64,000 nt of DNA, from assembly GCA_944325445.1 (NCBI GenBank), contig CALVAG010000009.1:22480-86479 (forward strand), in the 5' to 3' direction. The notes under the pieces are model-generated. The model saw only the letters and a program-made list of their open reading frames with translations. It was not told the DNA's origin and did no database searches. The stretch comes from an uncultured Bacteroidales bacterium (GTDB taxonomy: Bacteria; Bacteroidota; Bacteroidia; Bacteroidales; UBA932). A program made the position numbers and the translations under genes. Below are positions 45,201-55,721 of the stretch, piece after piece. Position 1 is the stretch's first letter, and every line of letters starts with the position of its first letter.

Positions 45201-45674
45201 ATGAAATCTAAAATTTTACTTTTGACGGTTCTTATGATATTTTCCCTTTCCGGTTGCGACTGGATAAGGAAACAATTGGGAAAGCCGACTTCTGAAGAAT
45301 TGGCGGCAATGCAGGCAGAAATGCAACGCGCAAAAGAGCAGCGCATTGCGGACTCTCTGAAGCAGGTGGCCGCAATGGATTCCATAAGGTTGGCTGAGCA
45401 GGCTCAACTCCCTTATATAAGCGAACTTACCCATAAATATTATGTAATTCTCGGCAGTTTCAAAAAGGATTTCAATGCAGAAAATATGGTCGCAAATCTT
45501 AAGAAGGCGGGGTATTCTCCCGTGAGAATCGCCCTTAAGAACGGGTTCGACATGGTGGCTGCCGTAGGATGCGATACTTATGGCGAGGCATCGGATGAAA
45601 TTCTGAAAATAGAGGACAATGATCTCTGCCCTTACGATGTATGGGTATATTCCGTTGAACAGAATCTTCACTAA
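45201..45674 (+). CDS. SPOR-domain lipoprotein
   Basis: A 157-residue lipoprotein (LSGC, Cys19). A charged helical linker (about 30-70) leads to a C-terminal SPOR domain (about 78-155) with YYVILGSFKKDFNAENM and the alternation typical of the fold. SPOR domains bind denuded peptidoglycan glycan strands at division sites, so a division-site envelope protein is likely. It is 15 bases upstream of gcvT in the same direction; a functional link to gcvT is not obvious. Confidence 0.88.
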   Translation: MKSKILLLTVLMIFSLSGCDWIRKQLGKPTSEELAAMQAEMQRAKEQRIADSLKQVAAMDSIRLAEQAQLPYISELTHKYYVILGSFKKDFNAENMVANLKKAGYSPVRIALKNGFDMVAAVGCDTYGEASDEILKIEDNDLCPYDVWVYSVEQNLH

Positions 45675-45689
45675 TAAAAACATATAGAG

Positions 45690-46799
45690 ATGAAAAACAC
45701 GCCTTTTACTCAAAAGCATATAGAACTGGGGGCCAAAATGGTCCCCTTTGCCGGTTATAACATGCCTGTTGAATATACAGGCATAAAGGAAGAGCATCTT
45801 GCGGTGCGCAATAATGTGGGGGTATTCGATGTCTCGCATATGGGCGAATTCTGGGTCAAGGGACCCAATGCCTTGAGATTCATACAATATGTAACATCCA
45901 ATGATGCATCCGTGCTTATCCCTGGCAAGGTACAGTACACATGCATGCCCAACGGCGACGGAGGAATTGTCGATGATTTGCTTGTCTATTGCATAGACTC
46001 CCAAACTTATCTGCTTGTGGTAAATGCGGCGAATATAGAAAAGGATTGGGCGCACCTTTGCAAATATGCACCCGAATACGGCATCACTCCCGGGAAGGAG
46101 CTTTACAATGCTTCGGATGAAATATGCCAGCTTGCCATACAGGGTCCGAATGCCCTTAAGATAATGCGCAGGATTTGCGACTATCCAGTAGACGAGATGG
46201 AATATTACACGTTCAGGAAGATGACTGTTGCAGGGATAAAGGATGCGATATTTTCTACGACCGGATATACGGGAGCCGGCGGCTGTGAGGTTTATGTGGC
46301 AAATGAAGATGCCGAGAAACTGTGGAACGGGGTGTTCGAGGCCGGCGCACCGGAAGGAATCCGTCCGATAGGTCTGGGAGCGAGGGATACCCTGCGGTTA
46401 GAAATGGGTTTCTGCCTTTATGGAAACGATATAGACGATACCACGTCTCCTCTTGAGGCGGGCCTCGGCTGGATAACGAAATTCATAGACAGCAAAGGCG
46501 ATTTTATCGATAAGGATTACATGCTGAAGCAGAAAGCAAACGGGCTGACAAGAAGATTGTGCGGTTTTGAAATGGTAGATAAGGGAATCGCGCGTCACGG
46601 GTACGAAGTTTGCAGTGCGGATGGAGAGGTTATAGGATTTGTCACTTCCGGTACAATGTCTCCTTCTCTCGGAAAGGCGATAGGTCTGGCCTATGTGGCC
46701 GCCCCCCTTTATAAGGCATCGTCTGAAATATTCATAAAAGTGAGAGGCAAACTGTTGAAGGCGGTTGTGGTAAAGACTCCGTTTTACAAAAGTATTTGA
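45690..46799 (+). CDS. gcvT: Aminomethyltransferase (glycine cleavage T protein)
   Basis: A 369-residue folate enzyme that releases ammonia from the aminomethyl-lipoyl H protein and forms 5,10-methylene-THF. It starts [20 protein letters not shown] and shows [26 protein letters not shown] residues and the later [11 protein letters not shown] and [15 protein letters not shown] segments, all of which are strong GcvT markers. gcvH and gcvP are not in the window. The length matches the family. Confidence 0.96.
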   Translation: MKNTPFTQKHIELGAKMVPFAGYNMPVEYTGIKEEHLAVRNNVGVFDVSHMGEFWVKGPNALRFIQYVTSNDASVLIPGKVQYTCMPNGDGGIVDDLLVYCIDSQTYLLVVNAANIEKDWAHLCKYAPEYGITPGKELYNASDEICQLAIQGPNALKIMRRICDYPVDEMEYYTFRKMTVAGIKDAIFSTTGYTGAGGCEVYVANEDAEKLWNGVFEAGAPEGIRPIGLGARDTLRLEMGFCLYGNDIDDTTSPLEAGLGWITKFIDSKGDFIDKDYMLKQKANGLTRRLCGFEMVDKGIARHGYEVCSADGEVIGFVTSGTMSPSLGKAIGLAYVAAPLYKASSEIFIKVRGKLLKAVVVKTPFYKSI

Positions 46800-46801
46800 C
46801 G

Positions 46802-47176
46802 ATGGGTAAATTCGTATTCGAGCACAACAATATAAATGTGCGCGATCTTGGCAAAAGTCTTGAATTTTATGAAAAGGCGCTCGGGCTCAAGGAGTCCCGC
46901 CGGATAGTTCCGGAAGACGGTTCGTTCATAATTGTTTATCTTTCAGACGGAAGAAGCGGCCATCTGTTGGAATTGACGTGGCTGAGAGATTGGGACAGGC
47001 CTTATAATTTGGGAGACAATGAATTCCATATGGCATTCAGAACAGAGGATTTTGAAGCTGCACACAAACTTCATGAAGAGATGGGGTGCATCTGCTACGA
47101 AAATCCCAAGATGGGGATCTATTTTATAAGTGATCCCGACGGGTATTGGTCTGAAATTCTTCCCGTAAGGAGATAG
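46802..47176 (+). CDS. VOC-family protein (glyoxalase I-like)
   Basis: A 124-residue single-domain vicinal-oxygen-chelate protein: FEHNNINVRDLGKSLEFYEK at the start, GHLLELTW in the middle, and DPDGYWSEILP at the end. These spacings are those of lactoylglutathione lyase-like enzymes; the Glu of HLLEL and the final SEIL Glu are probable metal ligands. Lyase activity on a methylglyoxal adduct is plausible but not proven. The ATG at 46802, two bases after the gcvT stop, is preferred to a TTG at 46796. Confidence 0.86.
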   Translation: MGKFVFEHNNINVRDLGKSLEFYEKALGLKESRRIVPEDGSFIIVYLSDGRSGHLLELTWLRDWDRPYNLGDNEFHMAFRTEDFEAAHKLHEEMGCICYENPKMGIYFISDPDGYWSEILPVRR

Positions 47177-47209
47177 CTGCCTTTATAAACTGCAAGCGGA
47201 ATCGAAAAT

Positions 47210-48517
47210 ATGAAATCAAGTTTGTCGGTTTTTTGTGCGCTCCTGCTCATATTGGCGATGCCCCTTTGTTCTTTCGCGCAGGGGCATGTAAGGGAGCATG
47301 TCGCCTATTTGACTTCCGATTCGCTTTCCGGGCGCTCTGCAGGTAGCCTTGGGGAGTTGTATGCTGCCAATTACATTTATGACAGGCTGAACGGCAGCGG
47401 AGTCACTCTTCTCTCCCCGCGTAACGGCGATGATTTTTATATGGCTTTGGACGATGGGGATACTCTCCATTCCAGAAATATAATAGGTGTGGTAGAAGGG
47501 TATGACAAAGAACTTAAAAACGAGTATGTGGTCGTGGGTGCGCATATAGACCACCTCGGAGTGAACAGACTTATGGTAGACGGCAAGGAGCAGAGGCAGA
47601 TTTATAGGGGTGCGGATGACAATGCCTCGGGGGTCGCGGCGCTTTTGGATCTTGCGGAAATGGTGGCAAACGATGCATTCCTCTTCAGGCGTTCGGTGAT
47701 ATTTGCCTTTTTCGGGGCCGAGGAACGCGGCATGGCGGGGAGCTGGTATTTTTTGAACAGGCTTTTTTCCGATACCTCAAATATCGTAATGATGGTAAAT
47801 CTGGATATGGTAGGGCGTAGCGGCGGCGATAATGACTTGAGAATTTATACGGGTTTGCGCAACCTGGAACTCGGGGCCGTTATAGATGAAGTGACCGCTT
47901 CATTCGCAGGGCTCTCTCCGAAGGTGTATCCTACGGATTATTTTGCATCGGATCACAGGACGTTTTATCATAAAGGTATTCCTATAGCTTTGATTACAAG
48001 CGGAATGCATCGCGATTACCATACTGTCCGCGATACGCCCGACAAATTGGATTATGAGCAGATCTATATGGTTTCGAACTATACTTATGCCCTTGTCCAG
48101 GCCATAGCGAATGCAGACGGGCGGATTTCTTCCGGAATCCATTCCGATACCGACAGGCATGATAATTACTATACTCAAAACGATGTAGACAAGCCTGCCC
48201 AGTTCCTGCACGGAACAGAGGAGCAGTTTTTGGCGAGATGGGTCTATCCTTATATAAAGTATCCAGACAGCGCCATTGCCGCCGGAGAGCAGGGCAGGGT
48301 GATAGCCGAGTTTATCATAGAGGAAGACGGTTCGGTTTCCAATGTTACAGTTACAAGAGGTGTGACCGAAGAGATAGATAATGAGGTCGTAAAGGTTATC
48401 GCGGCTTCGCCCAGGTGGAAACCGGCGAGGCTCCATGGCAGGAATGTGCGGGTGAAAACCTCTGTGGCTGTGGAATTCAAGTTGTCTAAAACATATAAAT
48501 TCGGAATAAAGAAATAG
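47210..48517 (+). CDS. M28 zinc aminopeptidase fused to a TonB C-terminal-like domain
   Basis: A 435-residue exported protein with a signal peptide (cleavage near SFAQ, residue 24). The M28 peptidase domain has metal-binding residues in GAHIDHLG (His112), GADDNASG (Asp136), AEERG (Glu171-172), NLDMVG (Asp199) and a late His in GMHRDYH. From about residue 345, GRVIAEFIIEEDGSVSNVTV to RVKTSVAVEFKL has the beta-alpha-beta pattern of the TonB C-terminal domain. No transmembrane helix or proline-rich linker precedes it, so it is not an ordinary TonB. The last domain may guide the enzyme to an outer-membrane receptor or bind a peptide; this is inference. Confidence 0.87.
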   Translation: MKSSLSVFCALLLILAMPLCSFAQGHVREHVAYLTSDSLSGRSAGSLGELYAANYIYDRLNGSGVTLLSPRNGDDFYMALDDGDTLHSRNIIGVVEGYDKELKNEYVVVGAHIDHLGVNRLMVDGKEQRQIYRGADDNASGVAALLDLAEMVANDAFLFRRSVIFAFFGAEERGMAGSWYFLNRLFSDTSNIVMMVNLDMVGRSGGDNDLRIYTGLRNLELGAVIDEVTASFAGLSPKVYPTDYFASDHRTFYHKGIPIALITSGMHRDYHTVRDTPDKLDYEQIYMVSNYTYALVQAIANADGRISSGIHSDTDRHDNYYTQNDVDKPAQFLHGTEEQFLARWVYPYIKYPDSAIAAGEQGRVIAEFIIEEDGSVSNVTVTRGVTEEIDNEVVKVIAASPRWKPARLHGRNVRVKTSVAVEFKLSKTYKFGIKK

Positions 48518-48527
48518 ATATTTTTTC

Positions 48528-48535
48528 TAACTTTG
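48528..48535 (+). promoter_or_regulatory. -7 promoter box (TAACTTTG) of leuS
   Basis: Perfect TAnnTTTG, 24 bases before the leuS ATG at 48560. Confidence 0.65.
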
Positions 48536-48559
48536 CCACTTGTTGTAAAAAACTTATAA

Positions 48560-51313
48560 ATGGAGTACAATTTTATAGAAATCGAGAAAAAGTGGCAGCA
48601 ATTCTGGTCTAAAAATAAAACATTTCAAGTAAAGAGAGACCCGTCGAAACCTAAATATTATGTGTTGGACATGTTCCCGTACCCTTCGGGAGCGGGACTT
48701 CATGTAGGCCATCCGTTAGGTTATATTGCCAGCGATATATATAGCAGATACAAGAGGTTGCAAGGATATAATGTACTTCATCCCATGGGTTATGATGCGT
48801 TCGGGCTGCCTGCGGAGCAGTATGCGATTCAGACAGGCCAGCATCCTGCAATAACCACGGAAAAAAATATCAACCGTTACAGGGAGCAGTTGGACAGAAT
48901 AGGCTTTTCGTATGATTGGAGCCGTGAAGTGCGGACATGTGACCCTGAATATTACAAGTGGACCCAATGGGCGTTTTTGAAAATGTTCGCCCACTATTAC
49001 GATAATGATTCCGATAAGGCCGAGCCTATAGAAAAACTTGTCGCCACCTTTGAGCGAGAGGGAAATGCCAATGTGAATGCCGCTTGCGGAGATGTGGAGA
49101 CGTTTACTGCCATGCAGTGGGCGGGTTTTGATGAGAAGAAAAGAAGCGAGATTCTGATGCAATATAGAATAGCCTATCAGGGTGAAACGGCTGTAAACTG
49201 GTGTCCCAAGCTCGGAACCGTGCTTGCGAATGATGAGGTGAAGGAGGGGCTGTCGGTGCGCGGCGGTTATCCGGTAGAACAGAAGAAGATGAAACAGTGG
49301 CAATTGAGAGTTTCAGCCTATGCCGAGCGTCTTCTGAATGATCTTGAAGGGCTGCAGTGGAGTGATTCGCTTAAGGAGATGCAACGGAACTGGATCGGGC
49401 GTTCCCAGGGAGCTGAACTGATATTCAAGGTGAACGGATATGATATGAAGATATTCACCACACGTGCCGATACCGTGTTCGGAGTTACTTTCATGGTGCT
49501 CGCTCCGGAGAGCGAATGGGTTGAAAGGCTTACGACCGACGGGCAGAAAAGCGCTGTGGAAGAGTATCTGAATATGGTCAAGAAGAAGACCGAAAGGGAG
49601 AGGATAGCGGAGACAAGAAAGGTTACCGGTGTCTTTTCCGGCTCGTATGCAATAAATCCGTTTACCGGAGACAAGGTCCCGGTATGGATCAGCGAGTATG
49701 TTCTTGCCGGTTACGGTACAGGCGCCATTATGGCCGTACCTGCGCACGACAGCAGGGACTATGCCTTTGCCAGGCATTTCAATCTTCCCATTATTCCGCT
49801 TATAGAGGGATGCGACGTCTCTCAGGAGAGCTTCGATGCAAAAGAGGGGATAATGTGCAATTCCGGTTTTTTGAACGGGATGAGCGTAAAGGAGGCCATT
49901 CCTGCCGCAATCGATGCGGTGGAGAGAATGAAAATCGGCCACAGGAAGATAAATTACAGATTGAGGGATGCCATTTTCTCTCGTCAAAGATATTGGGGCG
50001 AACCGTTCCCTATATATTATAAAGACGGTATAGCTACTCCTCTGCCTGAGGAAGAACTGCCGTTGCAGCTTCCGAAAGTAGACAGTTTCCTCCCTACGGA
50101 GAGCGGCGAGCCGCCGCTGGCAAGGGCAAAAGACTGGACATATAAGGGTTATCCATTGGAAACAAGCACTATGCCTGGTTTTGCAGGCAGCAGCGCCTAT
50201 TATCTCAGATATATGGATCCCCATAACGATGAGGCCCTTGTAAGCCATGAGGCAGATGAGTACTGGAGAAACGTGGACCTTTACATAGGCGGAACGGAGC
50301 ATGCCACGGGGCATCTGATCTATTCGAGATTCTGGAACAAGTTCCTGTATGATTTGGGGTATGTCGTAGAGAACGAGCCGTTTAAGAAACTTGTAAACCA
50401 AGGTATGATTCAAGGCCGTTCCAACTTCGTGTACAGGATAAAGAATACAAATACATTTGTGTCGTACGGGCTTAAAGAGAAGTATGATACTACCGAAATT
50501 CATGTAGATGTAAATATCGTGAATAACGACAGGCTCGATATCGAGGCTTTCAGGAGGTGGATGCCGGATTTTGCAAATGCCGAGTTCATACTGGAGAACG
50601 GCGAGTATATATGCGGTTACGCTATAGAGAAGATGAGCAAGAGCATGTTCAATGTGGTGAATCCGGATAATATCTGCAATCTCTATGGTGCCGATACGCT
50701 CAGGCTTTATGAGATGTTTTTAGGACCTCTCGAGCAGGCCAAACCGTGGGATACAAAGGGTATAGACGGCGTAAACCGTTTCCTTAAGCGCTTCTGGAAA
50801 CTTTTCTTCGACAAGGAGGGTAACCTGCGGCTTTCAGACTCCGCACCCTCTGCTGCGGAACTCAAGGTGCTGCACAAACTGATAAGAAAGGTAGAGGAGG
50901 ATATCGAGAATTTCTCTTTCAATACCTCCGTAAGCGCATTCATGATTGCATTGAACGAATTGCAGGATCTGAAATGCTGCAACCGCAGCATATTGGAGAA
51001 TATGGTTATTTTGCTCTCGCCCTTTACTCCGCACATTTGTGAAGAGTTGTGGAGCGTTCTGGGGCATAAGGAGAGCATCAGCTTTGCCTCTATGCCTGAA
51101 TATAAGGAGGAGTTTACCATAGAGCAGAGTTGTACATATCCTGTCTCTTTCAACGGAAAGTTGAGGTTCAAGCTGGAGTTGCCTAAGAGTTTGTCGGCAA
51201 GTGAGGTAGAACAGATTGTGAGGGAGAATGAAAATACTGCGAAATATCTTGGCGGAAATGCTATAAAGAAGGTGATAGTGGTGCCATGTAAAATTATAAA
51301 TGTGGTTTGTTAA
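48560..51313 (+). CDS. leuS: Leucyl-tRNA synthetase
   Basis: A 917-residue class I synthetase that charges tRNA-Leu and edits mischarged tRNA. The HIGH motif is HVGH at 47-50 (in [16 protein letters not shown]), the KMSKS loop is at 691-695, and the CP1 editing domain includes [13 protein letters not shown] and [12 protein letters not shown]. The C-terminal anticodon and leucyl domains are intact. The length is normal for Bacteroidota. The stop codon overlaps the next start (TAATG at 51311-51315). Confidence 0.98.
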   Translation: MEYNFIEIEKKWQQFWSKNKTFQVKRDPSKPKYYVLDMFPYPSGAGLHVGHPLGYIASDIYSRYKRLQGYNVLHPMGYDAFGLPAEQYAIQTGQHPAITTEKNINRYREQLDRIGFSYDWSREVRTCDPEYYKWTQWAFLKMFAHYYDNDSDKAEPIEKLVATFEREGNANVNAACGDVETFTAMQWAGFDEKKRSEILMQYRIAYQGETAVNWCPKLGTVLANDEVKEGLSVRGGYPVEQKKMKQWQLRVSAYAERLLNDLEGLQWSDSLKEMQRNWIGRSQGAELIFKVNGYDMKIFTTRADTVFGVTFMVLAPESEWVERLTTDGQKSAVEEYLNMVKKKTERERIAETRKVTGVFSGSYAINPFTGDKVPVWISEYVLAGYGTGAIMAVPAHDSRDYAFARHFNLPIIPLIEGCDVSQESFDAKEGIMCNSGFLNGMSVKEAIPAAIDAVERMKIGHRKINYRLRDAIFSRQRYWGEPFPIYYKDGIATPLPEEELPLQLPKVDSFLPTESGEPPLARAKDWTYKGYPLETSTMPGFAGSSAYYLRYMDPHNDEALVSHEADEYWRNVDLYIGGTEHATGHLIYSRFWNKFLYDLGYVVENEPFKKLVNQGMIQGRSNFVYRIKNTNTFVSYGLKEKYDTTEIHVDVNIVNNDRLDIEAFRRWMPDFANAEFILENGEYICGYAIEKMSKSMFNVVNPDNICNLYGADTLRLYEMFLGPLEQAKPWDTKGIDGVNRFLKRFWKLFFDKEGNLRLSDSAPSAAELKVLHKLIRKVEEDIENFSFNTSVSAFMIALNELQDLKCCNRSILENMVILLSPFTPHICEELWSVLGHKESISFASMPEYKEEFTIEQSCTYPVSFNGKLRFKLELPKSLSASEVEQIVRENENTAKYLGGNAIKKVIVVPCKIINVVC

Positions 51314-52110
51314 TGGCTTATACGTCATATAATGTAAATGCTTTTGTCGCAGAAGGATGTAAGGGCAGTCCCGCAGCTGTGGCGGTTCTCGGCGAGCCGC
51401 TTCCGGACAGCAGGATGCTGGAAATCGCAGCGGAAAACGGAGTGCCGGAGACGGCCTTTATCTTAAAGCGCAGGGAAGGGCTTAACCTGCGCTGGTTTAC
51501 TCCTGATCTCGAAATGGATCTGTGCGGCCATGCCACTCTCGCTTCTGCCCATATTGCCTTTACAAGATTGAGACAGGAGATGGGCGAGAATCCCTCTTTC
51601 GATGGGGATATGCTATATTTCGATACGAGGGAGGGGCGTATAGGGGTCAGGAACGAGAGCGAATCACGTTATACATTGGATTTCCCTGTAAGGGAGGGCA
51701 AGGCGGCCGAATTGCCTGAAGCCATTTACGATTCGTTGAGCATAAAGCCGGATGAAGTATATCTTTCGCGCGATTATCTGCTCATATACAGCGATTATAA
51801 GAAAATAGGGCAGATAGAGGTATGCAACAGGGAGCTTTTCGATACCGTCGATTTGGGAGAAGGCGGGGTCATAGTCTCCGCACCGGGGTTCGGATGCTAT
51901 GATTTCGTCTCGAGGTTTTTTACACCGAAAGCCACAATACTGGAAGATCCTGTTACAGGCTCGGCGCATTGCACCCTTGTTCCGTACTGGAGTTCCAGGT
52001 TGCATTTAAAGGCAATGAGGGCGCTGCAGATGTCGGAGAACAGGGGAGAGCTGTATTGCAGACTCGATGCCGGAAGGGTCCTTATCACCGGGATGGCGGA
52101 GGAGTTTTAG
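51313..52110 (+). CDS. PhzF-family isomerase-like protein
   Basis: A 265-residue protein of the PhzF/diaminopimelate-epimerase-fold group. The strings GVPETAFIL (with the catalytic-type Glu), DLCGHATLASAH and EDPVTGSAHCTL are the family landmarks, and the two symmetrical halves are visible. The family includes phenazine-pathway isomerases, but most members outside that pathway have unknown substrates, and no phenazine genes are present here. The ATG at 51313 overlaps the leuS stop. Confidence 0.9.
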   Translation: MAYTSYNVNAFVAEGCKGSPAAVAVLGEPLPDSRMLEIAAENGVPETAFILKRREGLNLRWFTPDLEMDLCGHATLASAHIAFTRLRQEMGENPSFDGDMLYFDTREGRIGVRNESESRYTLDFPVREGKAAELPEAIYDSLSIKPDEVYLSRDYLLIYSDYKKIGQIEVCNRELFDTVDLGEGGVIVSAPGFGCYDFVSRFFTPKATILEDPVTGSAHCTLVPYWSSRLHLKAMRALQMSENRGELYCRLDAGRVLITGMAEEF

Positions 52111-52130
52111 CAGAACCGGACTTTTGAACT

Positions 52131-53054
52131 ATGGAAAACGGAAAACTATTGAAAATATTCAAATCTTACCTCATTATAACGATAGGAGTCTTTCTCTATT
52201 GTTTCAGCTGGGTGGCCTTTATCATTCCAAAGGGCATATCCGGCGGTGGTGTTACAGGTATTTCGTCCATAATATATTATGCGACGGGAATATCTATTTC
52301 AATCAGTTATTTCCTTATAAACCTGGTGCTGATAATAAGCGGCACGATCATACTGGGCAAGGGGTTCGGGGCCAAGACCATTTACAGCATAGTATGCGCA
52401 TCGCTCATGTTCGAATTCCTGCCGCAGATAGATTGGATAGTGAATATGTCGGATATTCCGGACAAGTTTTTGAATTCGATTATAGGAGGTACCATAAGCG
52501 CATTCGGAATAGCATCGATATTCATACAGGGCGGCAGTACAGGAGGTACCGATATAATAGCATTGGTCATAGCAAAATACAGAGACAAATCACCCGGAAA
52601 GGTGTTTATGTATTGCGACCTTATAATAATCGGTTCCATTATCTTTCTGCCGGGAAAAGGATTGCAGGATGTGGTGTACGGCTATATTCAGATGGTTTCA
52701 TTCTCCTTTATGCTCGACTTCATACTTACAGGTACGAAACAGTCTGTTCAGATTCTCGTATTTTCCGAGAAGTATGAAGATGTGGCGGATATGTTGATAA
52801 ACGATATGAACCGCGGTGTTACCGCAATAAATTCCGTAGGGTGGTATTCGAGGAAGGAGAGCAAACTCCTGATTGTCGTGGCCAGAAAATATCAGCTTTC
52901 GGCGATAACTTCTGCCATAAGGGAGGTGGACGGCAAGGCGTTTATTTCGGTAAGTTCTGCAATGAGCGTCTACGGAGAAGGCTTCGAACAGGTAAAAAGC
53001 AAACATAAAAAGGATAGGAAATCCATTTCATTAAGAAATTTTATAAGTGAATAA
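52131..53054 (+). CDS. YitT-family (DUF2179) membrane protein, copy 1
   Basis: A 307-residue protein with about five transmembrane segments (residues 10-190), including IPKGISGGGVTGISSIIYYA and FIQGGSTGGTDIIALVI-type loops, followed by a cytoplasmic DUF2179 domain (about 215-300) with YSRKESKLLIVVARKYQ. The function of the family is not known. It starts 20 bases after the phzF-like stop and is followed 2 bases later by a paralogue, so leuS, the phzF-like gene and both YitT genes form one probable operon. Confidence 0.9.
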   Translation: MENGKLLKIFKSYLIITIGVFLYCFSWVAFIIPKGISGGGVTGISSIIYYATGISISISYFLINLVLIISGTIILGKGFGAKTIYSIVCASLMFEFLPQIDWIVNMSDIPDKFLNSIIGGTISAFGIASIFIQGGSTGGTDIIALVIAKYRDKSPGKVFMYCDLIIIGSIIFLPGKGLQDVVYGYIQMVSFSFMLDFILTGTKQSVQILVFSEKYEDVADMLINDMNRGVTAINSVGWYSRKESKLLIVVARKYQLSAITSAIREVDGKAFISVSSAMSVYGEGFEQVKSKHKKDRKSISLRNFISE

Positions 53055-53056
53055 AT

Positions 53057-54001
53057 ATGTCTGTCAATATGAATCTTAAAACTGTCTTAAGCGAGGTAAA
53101 GGCTTATATAATTATAACCGCCGGATTGCTGTGTTATGTCTTGGGATGGGATATATTCTTGATTCCCAATAATCTGGTCGGCGGAGGCGTATCGGGTATC
53201 TCTGCAATTCTGTTATATGCTTTCGATATCCCGATAAGTATATCGTTCTTTATTATAAATCTTGTATTGCTGCTGATAGCGTTGAAGATATTGGGTAAGA
53301 ATTTCGGGGTGAAGACAGTTTATGCAATAATAATAACATCCGTCTTCTTTGACGTTGTCCCCCGTTTTCTTCCGGACGTTTTTATCCAGGAGATAGCCAT
53401 AAGCAACGGGAAGCTGCTCTGTTCCATCTTCGGAGGCGTGTTTGCAGGGTTCGGAATAGGCGTATGTTTCTCACAGGGGGGCAGTACCGGAGGAACAGAC
53501 ATAATAGCCCTGATTATAAACAAGTACAGGAACATCTCTCCGGGCAAGATAATTTTGTCGATAGATATATTCATAATCGCATCGTCGCTTTTGCTTCCCG
53601 CCAAGGAGATTTATGATGCAGCGGGGAATTTTGTGGGAATGGAGAGTGTAGGCGCAAAGGTCGCTACCGTCCTTTACGGTTATATTCTGATTGCTGCATG
53701 CAGCTATACCATAGATCTGGTCATTTCGGGTTCAAAACAATCTTTCCAGATATTTATCTTTTCTCAAAAATACTCGGAAATCGCAGATGCAATAATCAAG
53801 GATGTAAAACGGGGCGTTACCCTTATGGACGGTCAGGGCTGGTATACGAAGCACAATAGCAAGATTATCCTGGTCGTAATAAGGAAAACAGATATAAATC
53901 TGATATATAGAATCGTAAAATCCATAGACAAAGATGCTTTCATATCTGTCGGAAGTGTTATGGGCGTGTATGGAAAAGGGTTCGACAAAATAAAGAAGTA
54001 G
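53057..54001 (+). CDS. YitT-family (DUF2179) membrane protein, copy 2
   Basis: A 314-residue paralogue of the preceding protein. It shares IPNNLVGGGVSGISAILLYA, SQGGSTGGTDIIALIIN and the C-terminal YTKHNSKIILVVIRKTD region, with moderate divergence elsewhere. The pair may form a hetero-oligomer. It is the last gene of the leuS operon; no strong terminator was found in the AT-rich 70 bases that follow. Confidence 0.9.
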   Translation: MSVNMNLKTVLSEVKAYIIITAGLLCYVLGWDIFLIPNNLVGGGVSGISAILLYAFDIPISISFFIINLVLLLIALKILGKNFGVKTVYAIIITSVFFDVVPRFLPDVFIQEIAISNGKLLCSIFGGVFAGFGIGVCFSQGGSTGGTDIIALIINKYRNISPGKIILSIDIFIIASSLLLPAKEIYDAAGNFVGMESVGAKVATVLYGYILIAACSYTIDLVISGSKQSFQIFIFSQKYSEIADAIIKDVKRGVTLMDGQGWYTKHNSKIILVVIRKTDINLIYRIVKSIDKDAFISVGSVMGVYGKGFDKIKK

Positions 54002-54071
54002 AGATTTTTATAATTCTGTATTTTATACTTTTTTATTCTTTTATCTTATTGTTAGATAGGTAGTTGCTTTA

Positions 54072-54079
54072 TACTTTTG
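54072..54079 (+). promoter_or_regulatory. -7 promoter box (TACTTTTG) of the AraC regulator gene
   Basis: Perfect TAnnTTTG, 24 bases before the ATG at 54104. It overlaps the TTG codon of a longer possible reading frame, which it therefore excludes. Confidence 0.6.
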
Positions 54080-54103
54080 TCTCTCGTACAAGCGAAGGAA
54101 AGT

Positions 54104-55252
54104 ATGGAGGTTCTTTTAAACAGTTCGTCCGGGGCGACTCTTTTAACTCTGTTTTTATTCTATTTTTCGGCTGTTTCCATATTGGTTTACATGATAACGG
54201 TCGGGAAAAAGAGGGTAGGGCGCATTAAGGTGAAACTGATCTGTTTTGCCTTTCTGCTGGCAGGAATAATAGCGGATATTATAAATTTTTCGATTTGCAA
54301 AACCTTATATGGGGCCACATGTTACCAGCCCCGTCATCTTTTTGCAAAGTTGTTGCTATATTCTTCTGTCTTCATAATATTTTATCTGCGTTCGGCCGGA
54401 TTCTTGGGCGGAAGGTATAATGTTTACAGGTTTGTTGCCGGAATCTGGTTTCCGCCGCTGCTTCTGGATATGCTCTCGCTCTACTGTTTCCATAGCACCG
54501 GGCATATCTATATGCTGTCGCTATCTCTCCTTTTTATATTTCTTGTAGCCGTTGCAATGGGTTTTTCGGCCGTCGTGATTCTTAAAAGGTATGATATTCT
54601 TGTAAGATGTCTGCACAGGGATAATATAATCTACGCATTCACGTTTGTAGGCATTGCATTCTTTTTCTCGTTTATGCTTTTTCTACTGATTGCGGGGGAT
54701 GATGCGCCAAAAGAGTGGCATCTGCTTTTTTTGATTATACCGGTCTCTTTACATTTTTTATATCTCAGTTACAGAGGCGGTGCGGGAGTGCCTGAAAAGA
54801 GGGTGAAACCGTATAAGTTCAGTAAGGATGAAGAGCGTTTTTCCGGTCTTGTGGGAGATTTGCCTTCAGACGAGTATGTCATAATTCAGAGGCTGATCTC
54901 CTATTTTGAGAGCGAGAAACCTTTTTTGGATAAAAATTTGAAATTGGACGATGTCTCGCGTTATCTGTATACCAACAAGACCTACCTTTCGAGGGCTTTG
55001 AACAGAAAAATGTATAAAAACTTCAATCAGTTCGTAAACAGGTACAGGGTCGTGGAGGCGTGCAATATTTATATAGACAACAGGGATTTGAATATTAACG
55101 AGCTTTGCGATATGTCCGGGTTTAAGAATATTTCGTCGTTTTGTGCGGCATTCAATTTAAATACCGGTTATACTCCGGCCGAGTGGTGCAAGGAGGTGAA
55201 AAAGCGGTTGGACAATGGTGAAAATGTTGCGATTGAGAAGTATTTTATATAA
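54104..55252 (+). CDS. Membrane-bound AraC-family transcription regulator
   Basis: A 382-residue protein. The first about 230 residues have six or seven transmembrane segments, and the C-terminal part (about 270-375) is an AraC-type double helix-turn-helix: LDDVSRYLYTNKTYLSRAL is the first HTH and INELCDMSGFKNISSFCAAF the second. This membrane-HTH layout is common in Bacteroidales. Its signal and targets are unknown. The 3' end overlaps the start of the next in-frame region (55215). Confidence 0.88.
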   Translation: MEVLLNSSSGATLLTLFLFYFSAVSILVYMITVGKKRVGRIKVKLICFAFLLAGIIADIINFSICKTLYGATCYQPRHLFAKLLLYSSVFIIFYLRSAGFLGGRYNVYRFVAGIWFPPLLLDMLSLYCFHSTGHIYMLSLSLLFIFLVAVAMGFSAVVILKRYDILVRCLHRDNIIYAFTFVGIAFFFSFMLFLLIAGDDAPKEWHLLFLIIPVSLHFLYLSYRGGAGVPEKRVKPYKFSKDEERFSGLVGDLPSDEYVIIQRLISYFESEKPFLDKNLKLDDVSRYLYTNKTYLSRALNRKMYKNFNQFVNRYRVVEACNIYIDNRDLNINELCDMSGFKNISSFCAAFNLNTGYTPAEWCKEVKKRLDNGENVAIEKYFI

Positions 55253-55721
55253 ATGGCTGACATCTGCAGCTGCGCAATTGGCCGGATATCGGGATTGTGC
55301 ATATGATAACCGATTCATTTCCGGTGATGGCAATCTGTATGAATGTGAGATAGTCATAGTATATCAGAGCGATATCCTGCAGAATATTGCGGATAATGCC
55401 GACAGAATTATGCGTGAAAGAAGGCTTTATCTCAACTCTTCCCTTACTCTCGACAAGCTGGCAAGGGAGATCGGCAGCAACAGGACATATCTGTCAAAGG
55501 CCCTTTCGGAAAAGAAAGGAATGAATTACAGGAGCTACCTTAATGAGTACAGGGTGAAATACGCCAAGGAATTGTTATGCAGCAAGGATTATACGCTGTT
55601 GGATATTGCCATCGTTTCGGGATTCAAAAACGAGAAGACATTTTACAATGCGCTGGTACAATCCGGAGACAAATCATGGAAGTCTGTAAAAAAGAGGTAT
55701 CTTTACAGAAAAAACGAATAT
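55215..55721 (+). pseudogene. AraC-type HTH remnant in frame with ettA
   Basis: About 169 codons lie upstream of and in frame with ettA, with no stop between. They encode a second AraC-type double HTH: LTLDKLAREIGSNRTYLSKA (about residues 78-97 of the frame) and LLDIAIVSGFKNEKTFYNAL (about 128-147). The N-terminal sensor or membrane half of a normal regulator is missing, so this looks like a truncated relative of the preceding gene. A start at 55215 (inside the upstream gene) or at 55410 is possible. It could be a decayed gene that lost its stop codon, or a true N-terminal extension of EttA. Confidence 0.6.

Noticed and set aside
49313..50503. 396-codon minus-strand frame opposite leuS
   Set aside because: Long only because the sense gene has few codons that give stops in that frame; no domain, no promoter.
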